Assembly: GCA_020049465.1 (NCBI GenBank)
Contig: JAIFKS010000076.1
Coordinates: 1-62,928, forward strand
Reading direction: 5' to 3'
Length of the DNA stretch: 62,928 nucleotides
Source of the DNA: a bacterium
GTDB lineage: Bacteria > Krumholzibacteriota > Krumholzibacteriia > LZORAL124-64-63
Part shown: one piece after another, positions 1 to 9,366 of the stretch
Numbering within the stretch: the first letter of the stretch is position 1
Layout: each line of letters starts with the position of its first letter
The notes under the pieces: generated by a model
The model's input: the letters and a program-made list of their open reading frames with translations, nothing else
What the model was told of the DNA's origin: nothing
The model's database searches: none
Position numbers and translations under genes: made by a program

Positions 1-1082
1 GGCAGCCGCGCGAGCCGCTGTCGGTCATCCTGGGCAAGGATGTCGTCGGGCGCCCGATCGGCATCGACCTCGCTTCACTGCCGCACCTTCTGGTGGCCGG
101 CTCGACCGGCAGCGGCAAGTCGGTCTGCCTGAATGCGCTGATCTGCAACCTGCTCCTGCGCAACGATCCGTCGCGTCTGCGGCTGGTGCTGGTCGATCCG
201 AAGATGCTGGAAATGAGTGTCTACAACGGCATCCCGCATCTGCTGCTGCCGGTGGTGACGGACCCGCGCGAGGCGCTCAAGGCCATGCAGTGGCTGGTGG
301 CGCAGATGGAGCTCCGGTACCGGCAACTGGCCAAGTTCTCGGTGCGGAACATCAAGCAGTACAACGACAAGGTCGAACGCGGCGAAGTCAGCGACGCGCA
401 GGGGCAGAAGATCACCGAGCCGATGCCTTACTTCCTGGCGATCGTGGACGAACTGGCCGACCTTATGCTCCAGTTGGGCAACGATTTCGAAGGCCCCATC
501 ACGCGCCTGGCGCAAAAGGCGCGCGCGGTCGGCATCCATCTGGTGCTGGCCACGCAGCGGCCGAGCGTGGACGTGCTGACGGGCGTGATCAAGGCGAATA
601 TCCCGTGCCGCATCGCCTTCCGGGTGATCCAGAAGAACGACTCGCGGACGATCCTGGACATGAACGGCGCCGAACAACTGCTCGGCCACGGCGATATGCT
701 CTACCTGCAGCCCGGAAGGGCGCTGCCTGTGCGTGTGCACGGCGCGTTCATCGACATCGACGAGTGCGACGCCGTGGCGGCCCACTGGCGGCAGTACGCG
801 GGCACGACCGAGGAGATCAGCCTGGTCGAGGAGTCCGGCGCCGACGGTGAATATACGGGCGAAGACGAGTACTACGAGGACGCGAAACGCATCGTCGTGC
901 TGCATCAGAGCGGCTCGACCTCACTGCTGCAACGGCGCCTGCGCATCGGCTACACGCGCGCGGGCCGCCTGATGGACATGCTGGAGGAAGCCGGTGTGGT
1001 CGGTCCCTTCACGGGCAGCAAGGCCCGTGAGGTGCTGATCAAGCCGGAGGATCTGCCGGTGGCCGAGGAAGGAAGAGCCTGA
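1..1082 (+). CDS. ftsK: DNA translocase FtsK/SpoIIIE, C-terminal part (5' end outside window)
   Basis: This is the motor and DNA-reading part of FtsK, the hexameric ATPase that pumps chromosome ends across the closing division septum. The reading frame is open from base 3, so the N-terminal membrane part lies outside the window; about 359 residues are present. A Walker A motif (GSTGSGKS) is encoded near base 105, and a Walker B-like stretch (LAIVDELADLM) near base 435. The last 65 or so residues (from AKRIVVLHQSG) match the winged-helix gamma domain that reads polar DNA sequences. The stop codon overlaps the rimO start by one base (TGATG), suggesting cotranscription. The family assignment is firm; whether the missing part has four membrane spans cannot be seen. 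Confidence 0.95.
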   Translation, partial: QPREPLSVILGKDVVGRPIGIDLASLPHLLVAGSTGSGKSVCLNALICNLLLRNDPSRLRLVLVDPKMLEMSVYNGIPHLLLPVVTDPREALKAMQWLVAQMELRYRQLAKFSVRNIKQYNDKVERGEVSDAQGQKITEPMPYFLAIVDELADLMLQLGNDFEGPITRLAQKARAVGIHLVLATQRPSVDVLTGVIKANIPCRIAFRVIQKNDSRTILDMNGAEQLLGHGDMLYLQPGRALPVRVHGAFIDIDECDAVAAHWRQYAGTTEEISLVEESGADGEYTGEDEYYEDAKRIVVLHQSGSTSLLQRRLRIGYTRAGRLMDMLEEAGVVGPFTGSKAREVLIKPEDLPVAEEGRA

Positions 1083-2551
1083 TGCGACGTGTGTGGTGCG
1101 CCACTCTCGGCTGCGACAAGAACCTGGTCGATTCGGAGGCGCTGCTCGGACACTTCACGCGGCGTGGAGTGCTCATCGTGCGCGACCCGGACCTGGCCGA
1201 CATCTGGGTGCTGAACACCTGTGGATTCATCGACGCCGCGCGGGGCGACAGCGAGAGCACGCTGCGCGAGATGTGTGACGCCAAGGACGGGCGTCTGCTG
1301 GCCGTCTGCGGCTGCTGGTCGCAGGAACACGGCGAGGCGATCCGCGATCGCTTCCCGGCGGTCGACGTGGTGGCCGGAGTGGGGCAGTTCGCGCGCGTGG
1401 TCGAGGCGTGTCTGGGCAGCGACACGCCGGCCGCGGCCGTCCTGGCGCCGGCTTTCCCGCTGGCGGGGCCGGCGGGCTTTTCGGGTCCGCTCCTGATCGA
1501 TACGCCGCAGAGCGCGCCCTACGGCGGGCTGGTGGATCGGCCGCTGCTGACGCCGCCGCATGTGGCGTTCGTCAAGATCGGCGAAGGTTGCAACTGCCAC
1601 TGCACGTTCTGCCGCATCCCGCTGATCCGTGGCCCGCAACGCAGTCGGCCCGTGAGCGAGATCGTCGAGGAAGTGCGCCTCCTGACGGCCCGCGGCGTGC
1701 GCGAGATCCAGATCGTTTCGCAGAACACGACGGACTTCGGGCGTGAGACGGGCGAGACCCTGACCCAATTGGTGACCGCGCTGTCGGGCGTCGACGAACT
1801 GCGCTGGATCCGCCTGCTCTATCTCTATTCCGGGCTGGTCTCGGTGGATGATCTTCGCCGATTGCTCGACCTGCCGAAGGTCGCACCGTACCTGGACCTT
1901 CCCGTGCAGCACGCCGCGCCGCGCCTGCTGAAAGCCATGAAGAGGCCCGGGGGCGAGAAGTCGTCGGCGGCCTTCTTCCGGAAGCTGCGGGACGGGCGCG
2001 AGGACCTGGTCTTGCGTACGACGGTCCTTCTGGGATTTCCCGGCGAAGAGGACGAGGACGTGGAGCAACTGGCCGATTTTCTCGCCGAAGTGGAATTCGA
2101 CCACGTGGGCACCCACCACTTCTCGCCCGAAAAGGACACGCCGGCGGCCCGCATGCCCGACCAGGTCCCGCCCGAAGTGGTGCTGGATCGCGAAGCGCTG
2201 ATCACGGATCTGCAGTCGGAGATCTCGCAGCGGCGGCAGTTGACGCGCCTGGGCCGCACTTTCGAGGTCGTCATCGACGAGGTCGTCACCGCACAGGAGC
2301 GTGATGACTCGGGCCTTGACGAGATGGTGGAGGCCCTGGCCGAAGGCGAGTGGGTGGGCAGCGGGGAACGGAAGGCGTTCGACGGGGTTGTGGGGTCGGC
2401 GGTTTCGCTGGCCATCGGGCGGAGCTATCATTTCGGCTACGATCTGGACGGCGCGGTGGTGTTGAACGCGCCCGGTGCCGCGCCGGGCGACCTGGTGCAG
2501 GCGCGCTTCGTGGCGGTCACGCCATTCGATGTGTGGGGCGAGACGGTTTGA
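1082..2551 (+). CDS. rimO: Ribosomal protein S12 methylthiotransferase RimO
   Basis: This is a radical-SAM enzyme that adds a methylthio group to an aspartate of ribosomal protein S12. At 489 residues it is slightly longer than usual. The N-terminal UPF0004 domain opens with CATLGCDKNLVDSEALLG, the RimO signature, with likely cluster cysteines C11, C47 and C76. The radical-SAM triad is C170-x3-C174-x2-C177, with one extra cysteine (C172) inside it. The end of the protein fits a TRAM RNA-binding domain. RimO is preferred over its relative MiaB because of the LGCDKN(L)VDSE motif. The start overlaps the ftsK stop by one base. Confidence 0.93.
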   Translation: MRRVWCATLGCDKNLVDSEALLGHFTRRGVLIVRDPDLADIWVLNTCGFIDAARGDSESTLREMCDAKDGRLLAVCGCWSQEHGEAIRDRFPAVDVVAGVGQFARVVEACLGSDTPAAAVLAPAFPLAGPAGFSGPLLIDTPQSAPYGGLVDRPLLTPPHVAFVKIGEGCNCHCTFCRIPLIRGPQRSRPVSEIVEEVRLLTARGVREIQIVSQNTTDFGRETGETLTQLVTALSGVDELRWIRLLYLYSGLVSVDDLRRLLDLPKVAPYLDLPVQHAAPRLLKAMKRPGGEKSSAAFFRKLRDGREDLVLRTTVLLGFPGEEDEDVEQLADFLAEVEFDHVGTHHFSPEKDTPAARMPDQVPPEVVLDREALITDLQSEISQRRQLTRLGRTFEVVIDEVVTAQERDDSGLDEMVEALAEGEWVGSGERKAFDGVVGSAVSLAIGRSYHFGYDLDGAVVLNAPGAAPGDLVQARFVAVTPFDVWGETV

Positions 2552-2603
2552 AGCAGACCAGCGGACCGCGACGGGGGTCCGTGCGAAAAGGGGAACCGTG
2601 GAC

Positions 2604-3284
2604 ATGCGCATTCTTCCGGCAGTATTTCTGGCCTTGACCCTGGCGTCGGGCGCCATGGCTCAGACTTCAGCGACTGGCGGGCCCCTGAATCTGGGCGGAG
2701 CGGCCGCGGCCGATTCGTTGCGGACGAACCTGTGGCTGGTCGAGGCGATGATGGGCGAGATCGCGGGCGAGGCGGTCCTGGCCCTGCCGCCGGCGCCGGC
2801 CCGGGTGCTGCTGGTGGGACGTCCGGTTCCCGGGGACCGGGCCGGTGAGCTGATGCGGCTGGTGACTACGCGGGTGCTCAAGGATCGCGGCTACGAGGTG
2901 CTCGTCGATCATCCGGACAGCCTCAAGGGCTCGGTGCCCGATTGCACGGCGCAGCTTTCGGTCCACCAGGTCGAGCTGACTTATCCGGACGTGGGCCGCA
3001 CGCTGGGCTTGTGGCGCCGCTGGGTCGACCGTGATGTCAGCGTTGTCGTTTCGGCCGAGATCGCCGAAGCGGCGAGCGGCCGGTTGCTGCTGAGTGAACG
3101 CCTGACGCGGCGCTTCAGCGACCGGGTGACGAACGATGAGTTCCCGCAGGTGAACTCGCGGCTCTATCCGTTCACGACCGCCGAGGTGGGCGAAAGCGGC
3201 TGGCAGAGGCGCATCGAGGAATTCGCCGTGCTCGGCACGCTGGCCGGTTTGGTGGCTGTCTATTTCGCGAACACGGGGGACTGA
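2604..3284 (+). CDS. Secreted protein of unknown function
   Basis: I do not recognise this 226-residue protein. It starts with a clear signal peptide (MRILPAVFLALTLASGAMAQ), so it is probably exported. The ATG at 2604 is chosen because it places the signal peptide at the N-terminus; a GTG two codons upstream is possible. The middle has alternating beta/alpha character (ARVLLVGRPVPG, VVVSAEIAEAASGRLLLSER), and a short hydrophobic stretch (FAVLGTLAGLVAVYF) near the C-terminus could anchor it in a membrane. It sits between rimO and a BamD-like lipoprotein gene that begins 4 bases after its stop, so an envelope role is plausible but unproved. Confidence 0.7.
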   Translation: MRILPAVFLALTLASGAMAQTSATGGPLNLGGAAAADSLRTNLWLVEAMMGEIAGEAVLALPPAPARVLLVGRPVPGDRAGELMRLVTTRVLKDRGYEVLVDHPDSLKGSVPDCTAQLSVHQVELTYPDVGRTLGLWRRWVDRDVSVVVSAEIAEAASGRLLLSERLTRRFSDRVTNDEFPQVNSRLYPFTTAEVGESGWQRRIEEFAVLGTLAGLVAVYFANTGD

Positions 3285-3288
3285 CGTG

Positions 3289-4065
3289 ATGGGAACGAGT
3301 CGACGTTCATTCGGCGGCCGTCTGGCCTTGTGCGCGGTCGCTGCGCTGGCGCTCGGGGTTCTGGCCGGTGGCTGCGGATCCCGGAATCCGCACGCGCCGG
3401 GCACTCTGGACCGGGCGGATTTCTTCGCCGGCAAGGGCCAGCGCCTGGAGGCGGTCGCCGCCTACGAAGCTTTCGTCCGCCACAATCCCACCGATTCGCT
3501 GGCCGCCGAAGCACAGTTCCGCAAGGCGATGATGTACATGGAACTGAAGGAATTCCCGCTCGCGGCAGTGGAATTCCAGATCCTGCGCAAGGATTTCCCG
3601 ACCAGCCCGCGGGTCGAGGAGGCCCTGTTCCAGGAAGGTCTGTCCTACCTCCGCCAGGTCGGCGACCTCCGGCGCGACGCCTCCGGTGCCCTGGAGGCCC
3701 GGGCGCACTTCCTGCGCTTCCGCTCGACCTATCCGCAATCCACGCGTCTGGCCGCCGTCGATGCCGAACTGGCCGGCATCAGCGACCTGCTGGTGCGCAA
3801 GCGGCTCCAGCAGGTCCAGGTGTTCCGGCAACTCGGGCGCTGGCCGGCCGTGGCCGCGGTCCTGGACGGGCTGCTGACCGATGAACCGCGGAGTTCGCTG
3901 ATTCCCGAGGTGTTGTGGGTGCGGGCGCAGGCGGCGGTGAAGCTGGACGATCCGAGTGGAGCCACCGCGTTCTGCGAACGCCTGGTGGCCGATTATCCCG
4001 CCGGCGAATACGCGGCCCGGGCCGCGGAGTTGGCAGCGCGGCTCAAGTCCGGCGCCGGGTCGTGA
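3289..4065 (+). CDS. bamD: BamD-like outer-membrane lipoprotein with TPR repeats
   Basis: This is a probable outer-membrane lipoprotein of the BamD/YfiO type, a partner of BamA in inserting beta-barrel proteins. The 258-residue product has an N-terminal hydrophobic stretch ending in a lipobox (LAGGC, then GS). It is followed by helix-pair repeats typical of TPR modules, such as AVAAYEAFVRHNPTDSLAAE and AVEFQILRKDFPTSPRVEEA. Length and architecture match BamD. A GTG one codon before the ATG is an alternative start. Its stop overlaps the nadD GTG start (GTGA). The bamA gene lies 13 kb away in the same window. Other periplasmic TPR lipoproteins (CpoB-like) look similar, so the symbol is tentative. 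Confidence 0.75.
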   Translation: MGTSRRSFGGRLALCAVAALALGVLAGGCGSRNPHAPGTLDRADFFAGKGQRLEAVAAYEAFVRHNPTDSLAAEAQFRKAMMYMELKEFPLAAVEFQILRKDFPTSPRVEEALFQEGLSYLRQVGDLRRDASGALEARAHFLRFRSTYPQSTRLAAVDAELAGISDLLVRKRLQQVQVFRQLGRWPAVAAVLDGLLTDEPRSSLIPEVLWVRAQAAVKLDDPSGATAFCERLVADYPAGEYAARAAELAARLKSGAGS

Positions 4066-4655
4066 TCCTCGCCGTCCTGGGCGGCAGCTTCGACCCGGTT
4101 CACGCCGGCCATGTGGCCATGGCGGAGCACGTGCTCGGCCATCGACTGGCCGACCATGTGCTGGTGATCCCGAATTGGCGGTCGCCTTGGCGCGACGCCC
4201 CGCTGGCCGGTCCGGATGACCGGCTTCAGATGTGCCGTCTGGCCTTCGCCGATCAGCCGGAAGTGACGATCGATGCGCGCGAAATCGCCGGCGGGCGCCC
4301 GGCGTTCACGGTCGAGACGCTCGCCGAACTGGCGCGCGAACGCCCCGCCGACCGGCTCCGTTTGCTGATCGGCGGCGACCATCTGGCGACTTTCCGGCAA
4401 TGGCGCGATTCCGAGCGTATTCTCGAACTGGCGGAGCTCATCGTGCTGGACCGTGCCGGTGCCACCGCCGCCGAGGCGACGGCGGCCGCTTCGGCGCTGC
4501 CTGCGCAGCGACTGGTGATGGCGCCCGCGTTCGACCACGCGGTGTCCGCCAGCGCTGTTCGTGCTATGTTGATGGCCGGCGTACGGCCCGGCGCGATGCT
4601 GCCGCCCGCCGTGTCCGCGTATATCGAAAGCCACCGCCTGTACCGGTCCGCCTGA
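4062..4655 (+). CDS. nadD: Nicotinate-mononucleotide adenylyltransferase
   Basis: The enzyme joins ATP and nicotinate mononucleotide to give deamido-NAD in NAD biosynthesis. The 197-residue product begins with the nucleotidyltransferase motif GGSFDPVHAGH (the GxFxPxHxGH signature), and near the C-terminus carries SASAVRAML, corresponding to the family's ISSTxIR motif. The GTG start at 4062 overlaps the previous stop codon and puts the signature at residues 7-17, as in the family. A second NAD gene, nadB, occurs at about 27.4 kb. In many genomes nadD lies near rsfS, which is absent here; polA follows instead. Confidence 0.94.
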   Translation: MILAVLGGSFDPVHAGHVAMAEHVLGHRLADHVLVIPNWRSPWRDAPLAGPDDRLQMCRLAFADQPEVTIDAREIAGGRPAFTVETLAELARERPADRLRLLIGGDHLATFRQWRDSERILELAELIVLDRAGATAAEATAAASALPAQRLVMAPAFDHAVSASAVRAMLMAGVRPGAMLPPAVSAYIESHRLYRSA

Positions 4656-4693
4656 TCCGGCCCGGCACGCCACCGCCGCGAAAGGTCGCGCCC

Positions 4694-7576
4694 GTGTCGC
4701 TCATCCTCGTCGACGGATCCGCACTGGTCTACCGGTCGCACTACGCGTTCGCCGGCCGGCCGCTGACGTCCCCGACGGGCGAGGCGACCTCGGTGGTCTT
4801 CGGTTTCTGCAATTCCGTGCTGGCCCTGGTCGAGACGCGCCGACCGGAACGGCTGGCGATCGTCTTCGACCGCAAAGGCAGGAACTTCCGCCACGAGATG
4901 TACCCGGCGTACAAGGCCCACCGCAAACCCATGCCGCCGGAACTGGCGGAGCAGTTGCCGCGCCTGCACGAACTGCTGGCCGCGTGGGGCGTGCCCGTGC
5001 TCGGCGAGGACGGCGTCGAGGCGGACGATGTGATCGCCACGGTGGCGGCGCGGTCATCGGCGCGCGGCGACACGGTGTGGCTGTACAGCGGCGACAAGGA
5101 CTTCCTGCAACTGCTGGACGAACGCGTGGGCATCCTCAAGCCCGGAAAGCGCGGCGACGAGATCGTCGAGATCACCGCCGACACGGTCCGTCGCGACTAC
5201 GGGCTGGAGCCGGCGGCGCTGATCGATGTCTTCGCGCTGGCCGGCGACAAGGCGGACAACATCCCCGGCGCGCCGGGAGTCGGCGACAAGACAGCCCTGA
5301 AACTGATCCAGGAGTTCGGGACCCTCGATCATCTGCTGGCCGAACTCGAGGCCAGCAAGCTGAGCCCGCGCCTCAAGCGCGTGATCGGCGACAACCGCGA
5401 GCAGGTGCTCCTGTCGCGGGATCTGTTCCGCATCCGGAACGACGTGGCGATGGATCTGGCCCTCGATGCATTGGGCACCGTCCTGCCCGTCGGTCCGGAG
5501 GTGTCGGCGCTGCTCGGGCAACTGGGTCTGCGCCGCGTGCAGAACCAGGCGGCGAAACTGGCGGCGGGCGCGTCCGCGGGCCCGGACGTGACGGCGGCCG
5601 CCGCGGCCCCGTCGAAGCCCGCTGCAACGGCGTCGCCCAAAGCTGCGGTTCCGAATGCCGCGCACGACGAAGAGACCGCCGGACAGCCGGCGGAATCGTC
5701 CTGGGCCGAGCGCTGCCGCGACCGCGGCTATGCGCGGCTGGACGACGACCAGGCACTGGCTGACTGGCTCGCGCGGCTGGACCCCGAAGCGGCCCTGGCC
5801 GTGGACACGGAAACCGACAGCCTGCGCGCCGAGAGCTGCCGGCTGGTCGGGATCAGCCTGGCGGGCGCTGCGCGCGACGGTGCGCCGCTGCCGCCGGCGT
5901 ATATCCCGGTGCGCTGGCGCGATGCCGGGTCGGGTCCGGCCGCGGCGGGTTCGCTGTTCCCGGAGGGCCGCGAGCACGACCGACTGGCTGCCGTGGCGTC
6001 GAGGCTGGGTCCGGTTTTCGCGGCGCCAACGCTGAAGGTGGGGCAGAATCTCAAGTACGACGAATGGGTCCTGATCCGGCACGGCCTGCCGCTGTCGGGC
6101 CCGCGCTTCGACACCATGCTGGCTGCCTACGTGCTGGACCCGGGTCGGCGCTCGCACGGCCTGGACGATCTGGTGGGCGAGCATCTGGGCCATCGGATGA
6201 TGCCGTACGAAGAACTCTTCGAACGCGGCGACAAGCGGCGCGACATCCTGGCCGTCGATCCCTGGCGACTGGCCCTGTATGCGGCCGAGGACGCGGATTA
6301 CACGCTGCGTCTGCACGCGTGCCTGGCGCCTCAGCTGGACGAAGCCGGATTGCGCGGACTGTTCGCCGACCTGGAGATGCCGGTGTCGGCCGTGCTGTTG
6401 CGCATGGAACGCAACGGCATCCGGCTGGACCGGGCCTTCCTGGGCACGCTGCGCAGGCGTTTCGAGCAGGAGCTGACGGCGCTTCAGAAGCGGATCGTGG
6501 AACTCGCGGGCGAGGACTTCAACGTCAACAGTTCCCAGCAGCTGGCGGTCATCCTGTTCGACAAACTGAAGCTGACGCCGATCAAGAAGACGTCGACCGG
6601 CTGGAGCACGGACGTCTCGGTGTTGAGCGTACTGGCCGAGGAACACGAACTGCCGGCCGTGATCCTCGAGTACCGGCAGGTGGCGAAGCTGCAGAGCACG
6701 TACGTCGAGACGCTGCCGCTGCTGGCCGACGTACGCACTGGGCTCATCCACACCTCGTACAACCAGGCCGTGGCCGCCACCGGACGTCTGTCGAGTTCGG
6801 ACCCCAATCTGCAGAACATCCCCATCCGCACCGAGCTCGGCCGCCAGATCCGCCGCGCCTTCGTGCCGAGGAATCCGGATCACCTGTTCCTGTCGGCAGA
6901 CTACTCGCAGGTCGAGTTGCGGCTGCTGGCCCATCTGGCCGATGATCCAGGGCTCCAGGCCGCCTTCCGTGAAGGCGCCGATGTGCACCGCCGCACCGCG
7001 GCGCTGATCGCCGGGATCGCCGAGTCCGAGGTGACCGCCGAGATGCGTGGCCGGGCCAAGGCGATCAATTTCGGCGTCATCTACGGCATGGGCGCCCGCG
7101 CACTGGCCCGGCAGATCGGCGTCACGGTGAAGGAAGCGTCGGCTTTCATCGACCGGTACTTCGCCACCTATCCCGGGGTTCGGCGATTCATCGAGACTAC
7201 GCGCGAGGAGGCCCGCCGCCGCGGCTGGGTCCTGACCATGCTGGGCCGGCGGCGCCTGCTGCCGGACATCACCTCGGCGGACCCGCGCACGAGGGCTTTC
7301 CAGGAACGGGTTGCCGTCAACACACCCATCCAGGGCACGGCGGCCGACCTGATCAAACTGGCGATGCTGCGCATCCAGTCCGCGCTCGACGCCGGTGACA
7401 CCGGCGCGCTGCTGCTGCTGCAGGTGCACGACGAACTGGTGCTGGAGGTGCCGCGCGCGCGGATCGACGAGGTCACGGAACTGGTGCGCGAGGGCATGGA
7501 GGGCGCCCTGTCCCTGAAGGTGCCGCTCGTCGTGGACATCCACACGGGAGCCGACTGGGCCGAGGCGCACGGATGA
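4694..7576 (+). CDS. polA: DNA polymerase I
   Basis: This is the repair and Okazaki-fragment-processing polymerase, 960 residues and complete. The N-terminal part is the 5'-3' exonuclease/flap domain (LILVDGSALVYRSHYAF, then GVEADDVIATVA and YSGDKDFLQLL). The 3'-5' proofreading domain keeps its acidic residues (AVDTETDSL near residue 370, then VGQNLKYDEW and AAEDADYTLRL), so proofreading should be active. Polymerase motif A (DYSQVELRLLAHLADDP, near 735), motif B (RGRAKAINFGVIYGMG, near 789) and motif C (QVHDELVLEV, near 909) are intact. An alanine/proline-rich linker near residues 290-340 joins the exonuclease domains. The GTG start at 4694 directly precedes the first conserved strand. The stop overlaps the coaE start. 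Confidence 0.97.
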   Translation: MSLILVDGSALVYRSHYAFAGRPLTSPTGEATSVVFGFCNSVLALVETRRPERLAIVFDRKGRNFRHEMYPAYKAHRKPMPPELAEQLPRLHELLAAWGVPVLGEDGVEADDVIATVAARSSARGDTVWLYSGDKDFLQLLDERVGILKPGKRGDEIVEITADTVRRDYGLEPAALIDVFALAGDKADNIPGAPGVGDKTALKLIQEFGTLDHLLAELEASKLSPRLKRVIGDNREQVLLSRDLFRIRNDVAMDLALDALGTVLPVGPEVSALLGQLGLRRVQNQAAKLAAGASAGPDVTAAAAAPSKPAATASPKAAVPNAAHDEETAGQPAESSWAERCRDRGYARLDDDQALADWLARLDPEAALAVDTETDSLRAESCRLVGISLAGAARDGAPLPPAYIPVRWRDAGSGPAAAGSLFPEGREHDRLAAVASRLGPVFAAPTLKVGQNLKYDEWVLIRHGLPLSGPRFDTMLAAYVLDPGRRSHGLDDLVGEHLGHRMMPYEELFERGDKRRDILAVDPWRLALYAAEDADYTLRLHACLAPQLDEAGLRGLFADLEMPVSAVLLRMERNGIRLDRAFLGTLRRRFEQELTALQKRIVELAGEDFNVNSSQQLAVILFDKLKLTPIKKTSTGWSTDVSVLSVLAEEHELPAVILEYRQVAKLQSTYVETLPLLADVRTGLIHTSYNQAVAATGRLSSSDPNLQNIPIRTELGRQIRRAFVPRNPDHLFLSADYSQVELRLLAHLADDPGLQAAFREGADVHRRTAALIAGIAESEVTAEMRGRAKAINFGVIYGMGARALARQIGVTVKEASAFIDRYFATYPGVRRFIETTREEARRRGWVLTMLGRRRLLPDITSADPRTRAFQERVAVNTPIQGTAADLIKLAMLRIQSALDAGDTGALLLLQVHDELVLEVPRARIDEVTELVREGMEGALSLKVPLVVDIHTGADWAEAHG

Positions 7577-8160
7577 AGCGCTGGGCGGTCATCGGCCCCA
7601 CGGGCGCCGGCAAGTCGGCCGTGACCGCCATGCTGGCCGCGCGCGGGGCCGTGGTCCTGGACGGCGATCGTCTCGGGCACGTGGTCCTGGACCGGCCGGA
7701 AGTCGTCGCGGCCGTGGCCGGACGCTTCGGCTCCGCCTGTGTCGTCGATGGCCGCGTGGACCGCGAGGCGCTGGGCCGGGTCGTGTTCGCGAACCCGGGC
7801 GCGCTGGCTGCGCTCGACGAGATCACGCACGGGCCGCTGTGCGAACTCATGGAACACGAACTGGCGGCGCTGGACGGATCCGGGACCGCTCTTGCCGTCC
7901 TGGAAGCGGCCGTGTATTTTCGCTTGCCGGCCCCTCCGCGGATGGATCTGGTGGTGGCCGTCCTGGCCGACCCGCGGACGCGGGCCCTGCGTCTGGCCGC
8001 CCGGACGGGTTTGAACCCGGAGGCGGCGCTGGCGCGCGTGCGCGCGCTGTCCCACCTGGCCCCGGACTGGGCCCGCGCCGATCTGACGATCCACAATGAC
8101 GGGGGACCCGAAGAACTGGCCGCGGCGGTCGACCGCCTGTGGTCCGCGCACGCCCCCTGA
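7573..8160 (+). CDS. coaE: Dephospho-CoA kinase
   Basis: This enzyme catalyses the last step of coenzyme A synthesis, phosphorylating the 3'-OH of dephospho-CoA. The 195-residue protein has a P-loop GPTGAGKS (residues 8-15), followed by DGDRLGHVVL, which corresponds to the family's DADxIAR region. The usual family P-loop is GLTGGIGSGKS, so this one is shorter and slightly atypical, but the length and the rest of the pattern fit. The ATG overlaps the polA stop codon by four bases (ATGA), indicating translational coupling. Placement after polA is common in bacteria. Confidence 0.88.
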   Translation: MKRWAVIGPTGAGKSAVTAMLAARGAVVLDGDRLGHVVLDRPEVVAAVAGRFGSACVVDGRVDREALGRVVFANPGALAALDEITHGPLCELMEHELAALDGSGTALAVLEAAVYFRLPAPPRMDLVVAVLADPRTRALRLAARTGLNPEAALARVRALSHLAPDWARADLTIHNDGGPEELAAAVDRLWSAHAP

Positions 8161-8199
8161 ACCGCCGACGCCCTGGCGTCGGGAAGGAGCCTGTCCGCC

Positions 8200-9304
8200 G
8201 TGAAGGAGATCATCGACCGCCTCGACGCGGCCCTGGCCCGCCTGGCCACGCTCAAGGAGGGGCTTTGACTTCGACAACCTGCTGTCCGAGCTGAACGAGC
8301 TCGAGGCGAAGCAGGGCCAGCCCGGCTTCTGGAACGATCAGGAAGCGGCCAAACTCGTGGTCGGCCGCGTGCGGACGCTGAAGCAGTGGACGCACCCGCT
8401 GGCGACCGCGATGGCGCGCGGCGAGGAACTGCAGATCCTGGCCGGGATGGCGGCCGAGGAAAACGACACCGATGCGTTCGCCGAGGTGACCGCGGGCGTG
8501 GCCGAACTGGAAAAGGCGGTCGAGAAGATCGACTTCCAGTTCCTGCTCAGCGGCGAAGCCGACGAGCGCGGCGCCGTGCTGGAAATCCACCCGGGAGCCG
8601 GCGGTACCGAGAGCCAGGACTGGGCGCAGATGCTGCTGCGCATGTACACCCGCTACATCGACGCATCCGGCTGGAAGTACCAGACGCTGGACCTGCAGGC
8701 GGGAGAGGAAGCCGGCATCAAGAGTGCGGTCCTCGAGATCGACGCGCCGTTCGCGTTCGGCTATCTCAAGAGCGAATCGGGTGTGCATCGCCTGGTGCGT
8801 ATTTCGCCGTTCGACGCGCAGAAGCGGCGACACACGTCGTTCGCCTCGGTCTTCGTCTACCCGCTGGTCGAGGACGACATCTCCGTCGAGATCGATCCGG
8901 GCGACCTGCGCATCGATACCTACCGGGCGCAGGGCGCCGGCGGGCAGCACGTGAACAAGACCGACAGCGCCATCCGCATCACGCACGAGCCGACGGGTAT
9001 CGTGGTGTCCTGTCAGAGCGAACGCAGTCAGCACCGCAACCGCGAGAGCGCGATGACGATGTTGAAGGCGAAGATGTACGCGCGCCTGATGGCCGAGAAG
9101 CAGCGCGAGCGCGACGCGGTCGAAGCGGAGAAGATGGAGGCTGCCTGGGGCAGCCAGATCCGTTCCTACGTGCTGCAGCCCTACACCAAGGTGAAGGACC
9201 ATCGCACGGATCACGAAACGGGCAACGCCACCGGCGCGCTCGACGGCGATCTGGACGGGTTCATCGATGCCTATCTGCGCTGGCAGGGCGCGCGCAACCG
9301 TTGA
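8200..9304 (+). CDS. prfB: Peptide chain release factor 2, with programmed +1 frameshift
   Basis: RF2 ends translation at UGA and UAA codons. Reading starts at a GTG at 8200, preceded by GGAAGGAG, and runs 22 codons to CTT TGA C at 8263-8269. A +1 slip on CTT lets reading continue as GAC TTC GAC through to the stop at 9302-9304, giving about 367 residues. An internal Shine-Dalgarno-like AAGGAGGGG lies directly before the slip site, as in the classic autoregulatory prfB frameshift. The RF2 tripeptide SPF occurs in LVRISPFDAQKRR, and the catalytic GGQ in RAQGAGGQHVNKTDSA. The level of RF2 is therefore probably self-regulated by UGA recognition. Confidence 0.95.
8254..8269 (+). promoter_or_regulatory. 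prfB programmed +1 frameshift site
   Basis: The segment reads AAG GAG GGG CTT TGA C. The slippery codon CTT can re-pair as TTT, the UGA stop is in the zero frame, and the following C gives the poorly terminating UGAC context. The purine-rich AAGGAGGGG just before CTT acts as the stimulatory internal Shine-Dalgarno. All three parts of the known prfB signal are present. Confidence 0.92.
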
Positions 9305-9366
9305 AAAGTTGACAGAGCGACCGTGGATCCACTGGGCGCGGACCTCCGCGCCGCCGGGAGGCAGCC

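Noticed and set aside
5054..7570. Very long minus-strand open frame opposite polA (and similar ones opposite rimO, lpx and bsh genes)
   Set aside because: High G+C makes stop codons rare in the antisense frames. The translated products are rich in Arg, His and Gln with no domain, while the plus strand has a complete, motif-rich gene.
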